A stretch of 64,000 bases of DNA from Diabrotica undecimpunctata (GCF_040954645.1 NC_092803.1:118809461-118873460); one strand, 5' to 3'; positions 22,525-34,774 are shown, counted from the first letter of the stretch. Translations and numbers: made by a program. Notes: generated by a model not told the origin, from the sequence alone.

Positions 22525-24763
22525 ATACACAATAGGGTGGAACGAAAAAACTTTTTTTCTCCAAGTAGTGTGACATAGTTGTTAAAATATGCGTAATTGT
22601 TAACAAAAAAAAGTGGCAAAAGTTGCTTGACCGATTTAAATATTTTGGGGTTCCTCAAGGTCCTTAAATTTCTGAATTTCACTGATTTTCGATAAAGTTG
22701 TCATAATAAAGATATTAATAAAATAATAGCATTTTTAAGCTGTCATAGCGAAAAAAAGATACATTTTGTCACTCAAAACAATATATTAAAATAAAATTTC
22801 TCTACTACCAGGACTTCTGGTTCCTCAAACATATTTAATTTTGCAAAATTACTTGTTAATTTCTTAAGTGACCCGCCACTGGTAGCGGGCCATCGCGCGA
22901 TCTGCGCTACGCATGTCGCAAAGTTATTATCTGTGGCACTTGCATGTGATAGAACTGGAGTGTCAGATCGTGCAGCAGCTATAATAGTTAATGCTGTTTT
23001 GGAAGACACGGGTGTTATATCAAAAGGAAATGCTACAATGGCAGTAGATAGAATGAAAATCAGAAGAGACCGAACATCACAACGAGAACTTTGTATGGAA
23101 AAAAACAAGGGAAAAACCTGCTATTTTAGGATTATTCCTTGGCGGCAGAAAGGATCGAACACTAATTTATAAAACAACTGCAAATAAACGCCAGTGTAAT
23201 ACAGAAGAACATATATCTCTTGTTAGTGAACCAGGTTCTCAATATATAGGACACGTCGTTCTAGAAGGTGGTTTAGCATCAAATAACAAAGCATCAATTA
23301 TACTGTTTTTACGCCAAAATTTTAATTTAAATGGCTTAATTTTTGTTGGATCAGATGAAACGGTAGTAAATACAGGAGGAAAAAACGGGGTAATTCGTTT
23401 GTTAAAGAAAGAACTAAACCGTCCTCTGCAGTGGCTTATTTGCTTATTTCACTTAAATGAGCTTCCCCTGCGACATCTGTTTAAAGAAGTTGATGGCGAA
23501 ACTTCAGGTCCTTGCGGACACAAAGGTTCAATTGGGAAAAAAACTGGAATCCTGCGAAAATCTTCCAGTAAAACAGTATAAAAGAATGCAATCAGATCTA
23601 CCACAGCTGGATCGCAACGGGTCTGATTTAAGTACTGATCAACAGTATTTGTTGGACATAGTGCAATCAGTTGAAACTGGAAATGTATCTGCTTTCTGGG
23701 CCTTAAAAGATCCAGGGAACTTTAGGTAGCAACTGAAATTCCAGATGAAAGTCTTTGTCTGTTGGCAACTTATATATCCAAAGTCTATGCCCCCTTTTGG
23801 TTCAGAGTGAAACTTCGATCATCATGTGTTGACGGATCAAGACACTTATTCGAGTTAATCAAAACATGTAGCACACTACCTACAATGGTAAAAAAAATAT
23901 ATATTACGTTATCCAACGTAGTGCATTTTTCGCTCATCCAGAGAATATATTGTTGTCAATGCTTACGGATGAAGATCTGAAATACAAAGAACTTGGCATA
24001 CGAGGTATTCTAAAGGCGAGGAGTGAAGGTAGACAAACGATACGGGAGTTTAATATCCCTGAGCTACGTTTTGATGCCGACCATTATTCGGAGATGATAT
24101 CTTGGTACAAAGTAAGTGTTACTGAACCACCAATGACAATGAAGATGGATATGAATCTCGATTTAGTATCTAATATAAATACTTCTGATTTTCCATTATT
24201 ACCTTGTAATACTCAAGCAGTAGAACGTTGCGTTCGCTTAGTAACTGATTTAATCAAGACAAATGTTACCATGTATTGAAAAAAAATCTGACTACTTTAA
24301 AAATAGAAATGAGTAATGTTAATCAGTTTAGTTACCTACTCGTTCATTTTGTAGTTATTGTTGTGTTTTTCATTATTCTGAGTTACTAAAAATGTTATTT
24401 AACTAAATACCGTCTTTTTGTTCCAGTTTGCTATTTCTCAGGTTATTTGAGGATCAATTAAATGTTAAAATTTCAATTTGAGAATTTTTTGGTTATTTCC
24501 TACAACCTTAAGCAGCATAATAAAATATGTGTCATGAATGTCTTACAGAAATAAAAAAATAATAATAAAAATTAGCTAAGAGGCTGAAAGTTCATATATT
24601 ATCAAATATTTCGTCCCTTTGAGGAACCTCAGGATACAAAGTCATCTGTTTTATTTTTTGTATACTTGGTTTTGATTGTAAGAAGCACATTTTTTTAACT
24701 ACGACACAACGATATTCAACTTTTTTTTATTTTCGTTCATTTTCATTCCACCCTAATACACAA
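22525..24763 (+). mobile_element. hAT-type DNA transposon with both ends and perfect 8-bp duplication
   Basis: The element spans 22533-24755 (2223 bp). It begins TAGGGTGGAACGAAAA and ends, in reverse, TAGGGTGGAATGAAAA. The 8-bp word ATACACAA stands immediately outside on each side (22525-22532 and 24756-24763) without mismatch. Eight-bp duplications and a TAGGG terminus fit the hAT superfamily. The coding part inside is broken, see the next entry. Perfect duplications beside a damaged gene fit mobilisation in trans or a moderately recent insertion. Confidence 0.88.
22790..24279 (+). pseudogene. Transposase-like gene of the hAT-type element, frameshifted
   Basis: Plus-strand pieces in order: residues around ACDRTGVSDRAAAIIVNAVL (22940), VDRMKIRRDR (23045), EEHISLVSEPGSQYIGHVV (23205), GLIFVGSDETVVNTGGKNGV (23340), RPLQWLICLFHLNELPLRHL (23420), DLSTDQQYLLDIVQSVETGN (23625), YISKVYAPFWFRVK (23770) and a 109-residue end (23950-24279) with PCNTQAVERCVRLVTD. 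I recall this motif series from a multicopy protein family in arthropod genomes; SDETVVNTG and CLFHLNELPLRHL would suit an RNase H-fold core. Frame changes near 23100, 23510 and 23730 and a missing segment after 23725 make it non-functional. Confidence 0.7.
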
Positions 24764-26932
24764 GTTTAGCGTAATTTCCCTATATCTTCCACTCATTTTT
24801 TTGTCTACTAGTCTATTTTGCTACAGAATTTTAAAGTTATCTAGTTATTACTTTACTACTTTTGAATCTTGCGATAATAACTGTATCTTCAGCCTAAGTA
24901 GTTATCTATGTTAATACAACTTGATCAGTAGATCAGTATTGTATGAATTAACACTGATATTTGATCTAAATTTTCATTAATCTGAGATTCGGACCCAGAA
25001 AAAGAGGGTACACGTAAACTCATCACTAATTACCATAAATATCCTCGTACATAGTACAAACTCATAACCGCCATAAAAGTAAGGATTTTCAAATAGACCC
25101 CGAGAGATTGGTAAACTCATCACTGGCCTACCTGCACCCCGTGGCAGGTATAGACCATAAACCCCTTGCAAACCACTAAGATTTGGTAATTTGACAGAAT
25201 AAATCTAAAATAGATGTATTAAATGCAAATGTAATTTATTTGGGAATTCTGCAAAATTCTATTGATAGCTACCTAAAACTAACTATACGCCTAGAAAAAT
25301 TTCTCTTCATTTGCCTTTGTTCCATTGTTCCTTTAACAGGGATAGTGAGCTGCTCATTATATTTTGAGCCAACGCGGACATAAAATGATGCATATCAATA
25401 ATTTTAAATTTCTTATTGCGAAAGACTCTGAAAACTGTTACAAACCAAAGTATGTATATAAAACATGTATGTTACTTATGCAGTATCCATTTCAGAAAAG
25501 TACGGTAATAATAATAAATGTGAGTCGGTATAATATTGAAGATAATGTTCTATTAAAAACTACCTAAATCATGCCACATGCAACATCTCGTATAGCCGAA
25601 AATAATTTTTGGTGATCGACCAGTTAATTCTAGAGAACTTTTTTTTTACTTGATTATTTTTTTTACTTGACAAAATTTCCATGTTTCGTGAACGGTGGTA
25701 GAGTGAAACACCCTGCATATTTAAAATGTACTATCAGAACATTTGTGTTTGGAAATATCGAATATATCGAAAACCTATGCAACTGAATTTTAATAATAAA
25801 AAAAATAAAAAAAATCAATATTAATATCTATTTTAAAGCAATTTGCTTAAGACAATTTCTGAATTTAATAAATTACCACATAAACGAGAAGTGTAACAGG
25901 TAACTGGCAATCTTTCGCATTAGAAACCAGCGCCTTGGGGCAAAAATATTGATGATGAGTTTACCTATCTGCGGTGATGAGTTTACCTATCTCCAAAGGA
26001 TGCCGGTGATCAGTTTACTATAACTTGGACGTTCTAATAATTTTATGGGGGGCTATAAAGTCATGAGTTCGTACACGTCCGAAAAAGAGGTTCAAAAGGA
26101 ATTGGCTGAAAAATAGGTTAAAATTAATCGGTAATGAATTTTTTGAATAAGAATCTGATGTTGGAGTTATTTGCAATAATATCAAGAATGTGTTATGGTC
26201 TTAATATAGTCCTCGTTATAAACGTACGTAAGCTCGTTCTTCTTCTGTAAATCTTATAATTCTTGTGCAGTGTAGGTACATTGTCAAGAAAAAAATTATT
26301 ACTTTTTTAAATCAATAAAAATGTCATGGTCATTATCTTCTTAATTTTTTACCTTCCTCTGAAACTGCTTCTCAAACATAATAAATAAAATCCGTATTCA
26401 TCTCGTGAAATGAATCTATGCTAATAAAATATCTGCGCACACCAAAGAAGAGAAGAAATGTAAAGTAAGCACAACGGAGCTTAGTTGTCGCCTGCATTTA
26501 TGGAATAAATTAAATATTCCCATAAAATAAATCGTCACTCCTTGTCTGTAGGTCGACAGCGGCTTCTGAATTTGTTTATTGTAACGAGGTGTGTAACATT
26601 CATAAAAGAAACACTCGGTTGGTCGTTAAATCCTTAAAAATTTTTCATAGCGATAAGGCCTGTGACAAATTATTGGCAGATTGCCAATCGTTAAGCGTGA
26701 CATATCTGCAAATGTGTAAAACTTGACGGTTAAAATAGCCATGAACGACCATATCAGTATTTGTTTCGTTTCTTAGCGTATAAATTAGACCATATTGTCA
26801 TACTATTTAATAAAATTATAGAAAAATTATATAGAAAACATATAGATATAGACGACATTATCTTTGCGATATCAGTTCTTTTTTACATAATCATAGATTA
26901 AATACAATAAATTGCAGAACCTGAAATAATAT
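24764..26932. repeat. Non-coding stretch with inverted GTGATGAGTTTAC repeats
   Basis: GTAAACTCATCAC occurs at 25014-25026 and 25111-25123; its reverse complement occurs at 25974-25986, and with one change at 25952-25964 and 26006-26018. The two groups face each other across about 0.8 kb, as subterminal repeats of a non-autonomous transposon would. I could not define the ends. The remainder to 26932 shows no gene. Confidence 0.5.
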
Positions 26933-27538
26933 CATCGAGTTAGAATCTATGGAGAAGCTATGGGCATATTACCGTATGTATTAAAAACGGCGTAGGTAGG
27001 CGTGGCTAACGATGATACCAATATGGCGGTGGGATCATGGCCGGACTCAATAATATTAAAACTACTATAAAAATATGACTAGTTATTCAGAAGATTTAAT
27101 CATAATCTAAAAAAGTGCAATACATTTTTAATAAACTATGATTTATTTATCCCGCGGTAAACACTAAAAACACGATATATTATACATAAAGATAAATTAA
27201 TACAGTCAAATACTATTAATTTATTCTCTGAAGTACGGGCCATTACTTTGTTTACATATTTGTATACTAACCTGTAGAACGTTATTCCTGAAGATTTTTT
27301 ATTAACATTGCTTCTGCTACTGCAATTACGTTAAGAACAAGAAACCATTATTATGCACTATCACAATATATTATTACAGTTTCTATAAAAGTATTATAAA
27401 ACTAAAAATATTCGAAAAACAACAAACGTAAACAAACATATACGATCTGTCAAAAGTGTCAAAACAATCTTAACAATATGGCCGAAGTGAGGTCGTGTTT
27501 AGTCACGTGATGCCCTCTCCATAGATTCTAACTCGATG
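26933..27538 (+). mobile_element. MITE X, copy 1, 23-bp perfect terminal inverted repeats
   Basis: 606 bp, starting CATCGAGTTAGAATCTATGG plus AGA and ending with the exact reverse complement. The 8 bases outside are AATAATAT on the left and TTTAATAT on the right (6 of 8 alike). No protein is encoded. Copy 2 is at 29044-29640 in the same orientation. An 8-bp duplication with ends in CA would suit P or hAT-type parents; which one is not decided here. Confidence 0.85.
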
Positions 27539-27689
27539 TTTAATATACAGCAGATGACACGGATAACCATACTTATTTTGCAGATGTCCTTTAGCGTTTC
27601 GTTCAACCAGCTATTTTCTTCTTTTTATTTGTTGCGTTATCTTTGTTTTCCTGGACTGGACTTTAAAGATAAAAGAAGTAGCAAAGAGT

Positions 27690-28200
27690 TAAAAAAAAAA
27701 ACAATAAACATCGGTGCTATAAAAGAAATAAGATGAAAAAAAATTACGAAGGAATAATATGTATTTATGTACAGTGGAGATGACAAAAAAGACAAGAATG
27801 GAATGGGGTTTTTCAAAAATAAAAAACAAAATTCAAATCGGTAGAGGAGAGGACCGCCACACTAAGAATAAAAATGGAAAAACACTATATAACATTTATA
27901 AATATATACGCTCCAACTGAAACATCCAATTTAACAGAAAAAGATGAATTCTATGAAAACCTAAATAAAACATGCGACGAAATAACAAAAAAGACGTTTA
28001 TTGAAAAGGGCACTATTTATACTGGGAGACGCAAACGCACAACTGGGGATAGAGGAAGATAGGGCGCCGAAGTCGAGTAGGCAGAAGAGCTATGTCATGG
28101 CTTCGCAATATCTGAATTTGGACGGACATGAACGTTCAACAATTATTAAGAGTGGCACAGAATAGAGAACATTTTGATGTAGTTATCGCAAACTTCAAGT
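27690..28200 (+). pseudogene. LINE endonuclease fragment
   Basis: Plus strand: KKTINIGAIKEIR (27695), then YITFINIYAPTETSNLTEKD (27885), and in a shifted frame LGDANAQLGIEED (28020). These are the first, second and third conserved blocks of an APE-type LINE endonuclease. The RT is absent. It begins about 150 bases after the end of MITE X copy 1. Confidence 0.7.
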
Positions 28201-28265
28201 AATGAAGTGCATCAGAAAAAGAAGAAAAATTTTATTGTTATTCCATAAAACCCTACACAAATTAA

Positions 28266-28914
28266 TATAACGTCCATCTAATTTACAAACCGTTGCACGT
28301 CATTATCTACGTCAGAGATCGAAGTTGACATGGTTGTCAAAGTATAAAAAAATCCTGAATCCATTTTAAATCAAGTAGGTCACATAATTATTATTATACT
28401 CTTTACAACGACTATTTAAATTCTTACGTGATATTTTTGAAAGAAAACACACTAGTTTTGTTCTAAAATGAACAGATTTGATTAAATAAAAGGTAAAAAT
28501 ATAAAACAAGAGGTATTCACTTTAAAATTTAAAATAATAAAGTACAAAAAGTGTCAACACCGCAACTGTCAAATAAGTGCTACCAATTTATGCCAAAATT
28601 TCACCTCCGTTCGATTACAGTTACAGTGTGTTCCGAACAAATGTTCTTCCTAAAAACGCTTTATAACGCATTTATACAAATTAAATGAAACATATTATTC
28701 TCTATTTCTTTAAGTTAACATTAATAGAAATCTTTAAATATTAGTTCTACGCGTATATAATAAAATATGTCTAGTGGCTGTAATGCCAGTGTACTCGGCA
28801 AAGTGATTCTAAAAAAGAACACACCTACGACCTAAATATTTCGTGTTGGTATCATGTGACGTCACGGGCTATGACGCCGATGACGTGCAACGGTATGTAA
28901 ATTAGATGAAGTAT
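28266..28914. mobile_element. MITE Y, about 650 bp, long inverted ends
   Basis: The left end has CATCTAATTTACAAACCGTT plus GCACGTCAT (28275-28303) and the right end has the reverse complement of CATCTAATTTACATACCGTT plus GCACGTCAT (28881-28909). The match covers about 30 of 31 positions and weakens outside. No protein inside. It lies between the two MITE X copies. The exact tips and the target duplication are not clear. Confidence 0.75.
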
Positions 28915-29043
28915 ATGTAATATGAAATTATATGTATATCGGAATGATACTTCGCACAACTTTTTTAAAAATATTTGTTTTTTTTCTTGACAATTGTCTT
29001 GTATACTGAGCATGTCATTGTTATCCAATTCGTTTCATAATAT

Positions 29044-29640
29044 CATCGAGTTAGGATCTATGGAGAAGCTATAAGCATATTAACGTGTGTATTAAAACCG
29101 GCGTAGGTAGGCGTGGCTAACGATGATACCAATATGGCGGTGGGATCATGGCCGGACTCAATAATATTAAAACTACTATAAAAATATGACTAGTTATTCC
29201 GAAGATTTAATCATAATCTAAAAAAGTGCAATACATTTTTAATAAACTATGATTTATTTATCCCGCGGTAAACACTAAAAACACAATATATTATACATAA
29301 AGATAAATTAATACAGTCAAATACTATTAATTTATTCTCTGAAGTACGGGCCATTACTTTGTTTACATATTTGTATACTAACCTGTAGAACGTTATTCCT
29401 GAAGATTTTTTATTAATATTGCTTCTGCTACTGCAACTACAAGAAACCATTATTATGTACTATCACAATATATTATTACAGTTTCTATAAAAGTATTATA
29501 AAACTAAAAATATTCGAAAAACAACAAACGTAAACAAACATATATGATCTGTCAAAAGTGTCAAAATAATCTTAACAATATGGCCGAAGTGAGGTCGTTT
29601 TTAGTCACGTGATGCCCTCTCCATAGATTCTAACTCGATG
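29044..29640 (+). mobile_element. MITE X, copy 2
   Basis: 597 bp, nearly identical to 26933-27538. The left inverted repeat has one change (TTAGGATC for TTAGAATC); the right is perfect. Outside are CATAATAT (29036-29043) and CATAATTT (29641-29648), an 8-bp duplication with one mismatch. A 9-base gap near 29433 and scattered substitutions separate it from copy 1. The small frame 29247-29450 lies wholly inside and is chance. Confidence 0.88.
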
Positions 29641-29648
29641 CATAATTT

Positions 29649-30630
29649 AATACTATCCAACTACTTGGTAACAGAAATAAGTCTGTCAAATTTCCAGACT
29701 ATACTTCAATCTACTGAAAATTTAATAATTTTTAAGCGTTTTTTAGCATTGTCGCCCCTCTATTTATTTAAGATATTTTTTTAAAAACTATTTGTATTCT
29801 GGCTGAAGGACAATGAGAATAATTAAATTTATGTCTTGAACTCTATCCGTGATATTCTATTAGTTTTCATCAAGTTTATTTTACAAATAAGGTAAACAAA
29901 CTATAGCTTTTAAGGTTGGATATGTATCGCTATGGGAAAACCACTCACTTAACTGTAGCTTAGTATAGCGTTTGCTTAAAAACTAAAAACCAATTTCAAT
30001 AAAGTAAACCTCAACCAAATTATGGCAGCCGCACTTCCTCTTCTAACCACTAACGCGGGGTCTATCCGCAAGTTGAATGTTGACAAAAGTGTATAGGAAC
30101 GAACTCGCTGTAAAACTTGTAATTGACTTCTGATAACTAGTTTTACTCAAATATTGAACTTCTAAGTTTTAATGACGTTAGCTTGTGTGGAAGAAAGATA
30201 CAATAGCGGTCGCTTGTGTGATTCACCACAATTGATATTACAGGGAGCTTCGCGTTTGAATTTTAGTTTGGTTGGCAGTAAAACTCGCGGAATGAGGATA
30301 TTATCTAAACTAGGTTATAAACTATGGTAAGCATCTAGGATTAGAGTTAAAAGACAAAGTTAGACAATTTTAGAATTCCATTATTATACTTTTAAAGGTC
30401 GCTCGTTCATTGATGAATATTGAAAGTTGCTTAGTAATAGCCGTTTAATAACAACAACATTATTCAGAGTGGAATATCAGTGTTTAATGAAAGTTTTGAA
30501 CAATATCCATAACTTTGTTTGTAATGTTATCATTAAAAAACGTTTCTTATTTTATTTCGAATATGCAGTACGTTTTTAAAAATCCATCGACCAAATCGTA
30601 ATTAGAATAGGCCTTGGATTAAAGCTTTCA
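29649..30630. other. About 1 kb without recognisable gene
   Basis: AT-rich, no coding signature or inverted ends that I could see. Confidence 0.4.
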
Positions 30631-30634
30631 TTGT

Positions 30635-31090
30635 TGTAGATGGTTAGTCATTCCTTACTACGATGTTATATCTTTCCTATACTGTTGTACGGAGTTAAGT
30701 CGTTGACTCTCAAAGACGCTACCTGAAATAAAATTGAGGCTATTTAAATGTGGCTTTATCGTCGATTCCTGAAGATATCCTACACCGGCCACGTTACTAA
30801 CCAGGACGTTTCATTAAGAATGCAAAACTAAGTTGTTAACCACAATCAAAACAGCCAAAATTAAATACCTCGGTCGCATCATGAGAAACAGCAAAAGATA
30901 TGGGTTGCTGAATTTATTCCACAATGAAAAGTAGAAGGAAAACGGGGACCAGGAAGGTGAAGGATTTCCTGGCTGAAAAATCTAAGTACGTGGTTCAACA
31001 CAATAACCACAAATTTTTTCAGAGCAGCAGTTTGCAAAATACAGATTGCCATGATGGCCGCCAATATCCGAAATGGATAAGCACTACAAA
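30635..31090 (+). pseudogene. LINE C-terminal fragment
   Basis: Plus strand, frames changing: LLLYGVKSLTLKDAT (30680), MWLYRRFLKISYTGHVTNQD (30750), KIKYLGRIMRNSKRYGLL (30860), ISWLKNLSTWF (30965) and NFFRAAVCKIQIAMMAANIR (31010). This is the region after the RT in a LINE family that also left the pieces at 10880-12330, 41160-41483 and 53455-54720. The RT itself is missing, so it is a 5'-truncated, decayed copy. Confidence 0.75.
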
Positions 31091-32944
31091 AAGGAGAAGA
31101 GTCATTCTCACACAAGAAATTGAAAACATAACCTACTTGTTTTTTATAAATTTAAAGAAAATAAGATAATTTTAAACACATTTAAGCCCTTTTAATTAAT
31201 ATTGTAACATAGACAGGGTATCTGTTTGTCAGGAGTGTAATAAAACTGATAAACAACGTCATTCAAACCTAAATCTGATTTATCTATGTGTGATCTGTTT
31301 TAAGTATATTCAAAAGATCTGTAATATATTATAATAATTATGTAAAATATGGTAACGTAAAAAACTAGCTACTTTATACCATTGATGTCACGGGTATGTG
31401 TGGTTAAGCAGTCATTACATGTTAGTGAATTTACTTAAATAAGTTCTAATATAGCATTAAGCGAACTTAAATCCAACAACCAACTTCTGAAATATAATAT
31501 AGACATGTATTACAAGAACATACTAAACAATTTTATTACAAAATGGATGAAGTAGCAGATACAGTAATTTAGAAGAGGTACAAAAATATGTTCTTGATCA
31601 TGGGGTCAAAAAATATGTTAATAGTAGTAATAATAAAAATAATTATTAAATGTTTGACAAACCTAAGATTTATAAAATCAAGTGCATGTAGATTCAACTG
31701 TTCTTAAAAAATAAGCAGTTTTTAAAATTTAGCAACTGTTTATCAAACGAGCATGTATTTCTACCTTTGAAATTTTGATGTGAATACGAAGTGTAAATAT
31801 ATTGTTGAAATGTTAAATCAAATTAGAGTAAGACAATATTACTGAGTAAAACTTACTTTAAAATATCAAAATCTCAATATTGCGGCAACTTTGTGCCTGA
31901 ATAATTGATAGCAACATATCTCTGATAGTATATGTTCGGACCACAATAATTGGTAATTATGTTGTCTTAGTGTATACTGGAGCTTTTAATATTATTATTT
32001 TTAGAATACTTATAACAATTTACGATTGTACAATTTTGTATATAAAATATTTTATAGTACTTTATGTTTTATAGGTAAAGTTAAATAACTTTTTAAATTC
32101 TGATTTAAAAATATTTAATTATCCTGTGATGAATATTTAAAGGGATATTTTTTCAGCGCAATTCCAGCCAACCAGATAACATTTATCCAGAATTACTAAA
32201 GATGGAATAAGTTTAGACTAAACAGATTAATTAGTCAAATATATAAGTAGTTATAATGGTTCTTAATAACCGAATGCGCAAAAAATACTAACACACTTAA
32301 TAAGTTTTCGAGATTGGGTATGGTTCTGCTAGAAAAGTGTCGACACCAGCGAAAAGAAGTATATTTATGTTTTATAGATTGTGTCAAGAATTTATATATT
32401 TTTTTTTATTAAATGCTGCCCTTTAGCAGCTGGACGTAGGTCTTGAACCTTAGGTCCTTATCCTATCAGTTAGTCATACTCACGTTTAGAAAGATTTATC
32501 CCTATTCGGAGTTGCACCTGGGCTTCCATTTTAGACGCCCGGTCTGCTTGATGAAACCGGCAAGCTTATTCTCTGTCATAATCTATTTAACGGTTGTTTG
32601 GTGAGAGTGGAACTAGTGCTACCTTGCGTATAAGGCTAGACAGTCTCCCACCAAGGGTTCGTCTGTTTCTTCCCTCTCCTCCCACCTGGAACCAATTGAT
32701 GATTGGCTGAACCTATAAATATTTTACTGTTTCACGAGGTTAGCGTGACCTGTGTACTACCTTCCGAATTCCATTTCATTCCAACTCATTTAGAGTTCAA
32801 AACAGGTTGTTATGCAGCCGTGACTTTTAATAGGATTCATCAAAGCTTTTAGATCAAATTGGATATCAAAGTACTACATGGTTTTATCATGAGCCTAAAT
32901 TATATCTTTGATCATTCTCTGCCGCTTCTTGCAGGGCCAATGTC
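31091..32944. other. 1.9 kb without recognisable gene
   Basis: AT-rich. 32400-32720 is less AT-rich (GCTGCCCTTTAGCAGCTGG near 32413, CCACCTGGAACC near 32682) and looks like the untranslated part of some repeat, but I cannot assign it. Confidence 0.4.
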
Positions 32945-33192
32945 TTCACCTAAAAAATAGTAACATTTTGACCAAAGTAAAAGCTAATCCTGTTGGGTAA
33001 AAGAAGATAACCACTTATGAAAACTATTCCTGTCCCTGTTTTCTCAGTTCTCGAGCCATCCGAATAACATACTACCGTGCCTCCCGTATCTTCCAAAACT
33101 TGCAATACATCCTCATAATCCACTTTTACTTTAAATCTACGATGAAAGGTCCAAAGTGGAGTGAAATCTACCTTTTCGGCCAAACAACCCAT
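32945..33192 (-). pseudogene. RNase H start of an I/R1-type LINE
   Basis: An 80-residue minus-strand frame contains VVCYSDGSRTEKTGTGIVF, the first RNase H block with its catalytic Asp (YxDGS). The rest of the domain is missing. It ends 50 bases before the TA microsatellite that hosts the LTR element. Confidence 0.65.
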
Positions 33193-33239
33193 GTTCCAGA
33201 TCTTTTAATCCAATACAGGGATTTATATGCCTCCGCTTT

Positions 33240-33242
<3 letters not shown>

Positions 33243-33295
<53 letters not shown>
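33243..33295. repeat. TA microsatellite, left part
   Basis: Uninterrupted TA repeats run up to the 5' LTR. The same repeat resumes at 40106-40183 directly after the 3' LTR, so the LTR element sits inside one TA tract. Confidence 0.9.
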
Positions 33296-33300
<5 letters not shown>

Positions 33301-34771
33301 AAATGATATTGTTTAAAAAATTAATTTATAAGTTATATACTAGATAATTTTAGATATAACAAGTATTTGGTTATTTTAAGAAGTTAAATACTAGAGAATT
33401 TAATAAAAATATATTTATGTGAGGGCATTTTAAGAAATTAGCATATAATAATTGTAAAAAGTTGTATTTTAGTAATTATAATGTGGTAGATATATTTAAG
33501 TGAGCCATGTGACTAGGCAACCAACTATACAAACTCTGTCTCCAAGTGACATTTTAGGAAATTTTTAGGAATATAAAGTGGGGTTATAATAATATATTGT
33601 TTGAAATGTGTATTTTATTAAATTAGAGTGTTAGTTACTAATTTGAATGTTTATTCTGATCTGAAAAGCCTAAATGTCAACAAAATTATCAATGGAACAT
33701 TAACGAATTCTCCAGAGTGCAGAGTGTGACCATTGTTTACGGTCGAACATTCTGGAATAATGATTATGTCGGTGGATGGAACAGATATTTTTTCGAGAAC
33801 ATCCATATCGAAGAAATAGAACGAAATTGGAACATGATCTCTTACCAGATGGTTCTAGAATATCCAAAAAGATATAAATACCCGTGATTTGGATTCAAGA
33901 TAGCAGTTTTTAGTCAGAAGTCAGGCCAGTTCAATATGAAAGTTAGTAGACACATTTAGTAGTGAAGTAAATTGTTCAGAATTTTCAAGAAGTCAGTCAG
34001 AAAAGTTTAGTAAGAAATATGAAAGTTAGTTGGAGTCAGTGAATCAAGTACAAATAGTCAAATTGTTTAATATAGTGAGTTAAATGAAGATTAAAAATTA
34101 TGCATATATTTAATGCACATTTATAATTATACACAAATAATTATTGAAGATTATAAAAGTATATTAGAAGAATATTGGATGGACATTGGAAGGAATTAAA
34201 ATTATATTATGATTGGAGATTAGTATAAATCAGCTTATAATAATTGGATATTGGTATATTGAAAAGAAGAATAAATATAAATGGTGTTTGCTGGTTTGCT
34301 TGGTGGTGTAGAAATGCTGGTGAAGAAAACTATATCTTAAATTGGTAGAAGCTGATAATTGGAAAAAGTAATTTCACAAAAAACAAGGATAACTGAAGTA
34401 CGAAGACATTCAGTGGTGATTAGAATCTATATAGTGGAAAACAGTTCATTTAGGCATTCAGTGAAAGAAAGGTACAAAATTTTGTTAATATAATTTAGTT
34501 AGTGTCATAACAATTTCAATTTTGAAGATAGTTTGTTTAAATTTTACATTGTCTATAGAATTTAATTAGTTTTATAAGAATATCAATTTAAAGATAGTTT
34601 ATTTTAAATTTACATTGGCTAGGTTAGATATATATGTGTGTTTCATAATAGTTATAATAAAGATAATTTAAAAAAGTACTTACAAACTAATTCTTTGAGA
34701 ACCGCGATAAAAACCCTATATTATTAAAAATACTCATTGCTCATCATTCAAACAAAAAACACATCATAACA
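33296..34771 (+). repeat. 5' LTR
   Basis: Direct repeat of 38630-40105. The first bases read TATTG instead of TGTTG, either a substitution or the effect of the adjoining TA tract. The end CATAACA at 34765-34771 is followed three bases later by the primer-binding site. Promoter signals lie at 33745-33880. Confidence 0.92.
33745..33880 (+). promoter_or_regulatory. LTR promoter: TATA box with heat-shock-element-like words upstream
   Basis: TATAAATA is at 33873-33880. Upstream, GAACATTCTGGAA (33745-33757) fits the three-unit heat-shock element GAAnnTTCnnGAA exactly. A second word TTCTAGAATATCC (33853-33865) has two perfect units and an imperfect third. In the 3' LTR the first word is changed to AAACATTCTGGAA (39079-39091), losing one unit. 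Transcription would start some 25-30 bases after the TATA box. Heat response is inference; the words are seen directly. Confidence 0.5.
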
Positions 34772-34774
34772 ATT

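Noticed and set aside
25014..26018. Spaced identical words as a CRISPR-like array
   Set aside because: The words are in opposite orientations, unevenly spaced and in an animal genome.
29247..29450. 67-aa Ser-rich frame in MITE X copy 2
   Set aside because: Lies fully inside a non-coding MITE; copy 1 does not keep it open in the same form.
33100..33306. 68-aa frame ending in IYIYIY
   Set aside because: Its end is a TA microsatellite translated, and the rest is the antisense of an RNase H fragment.
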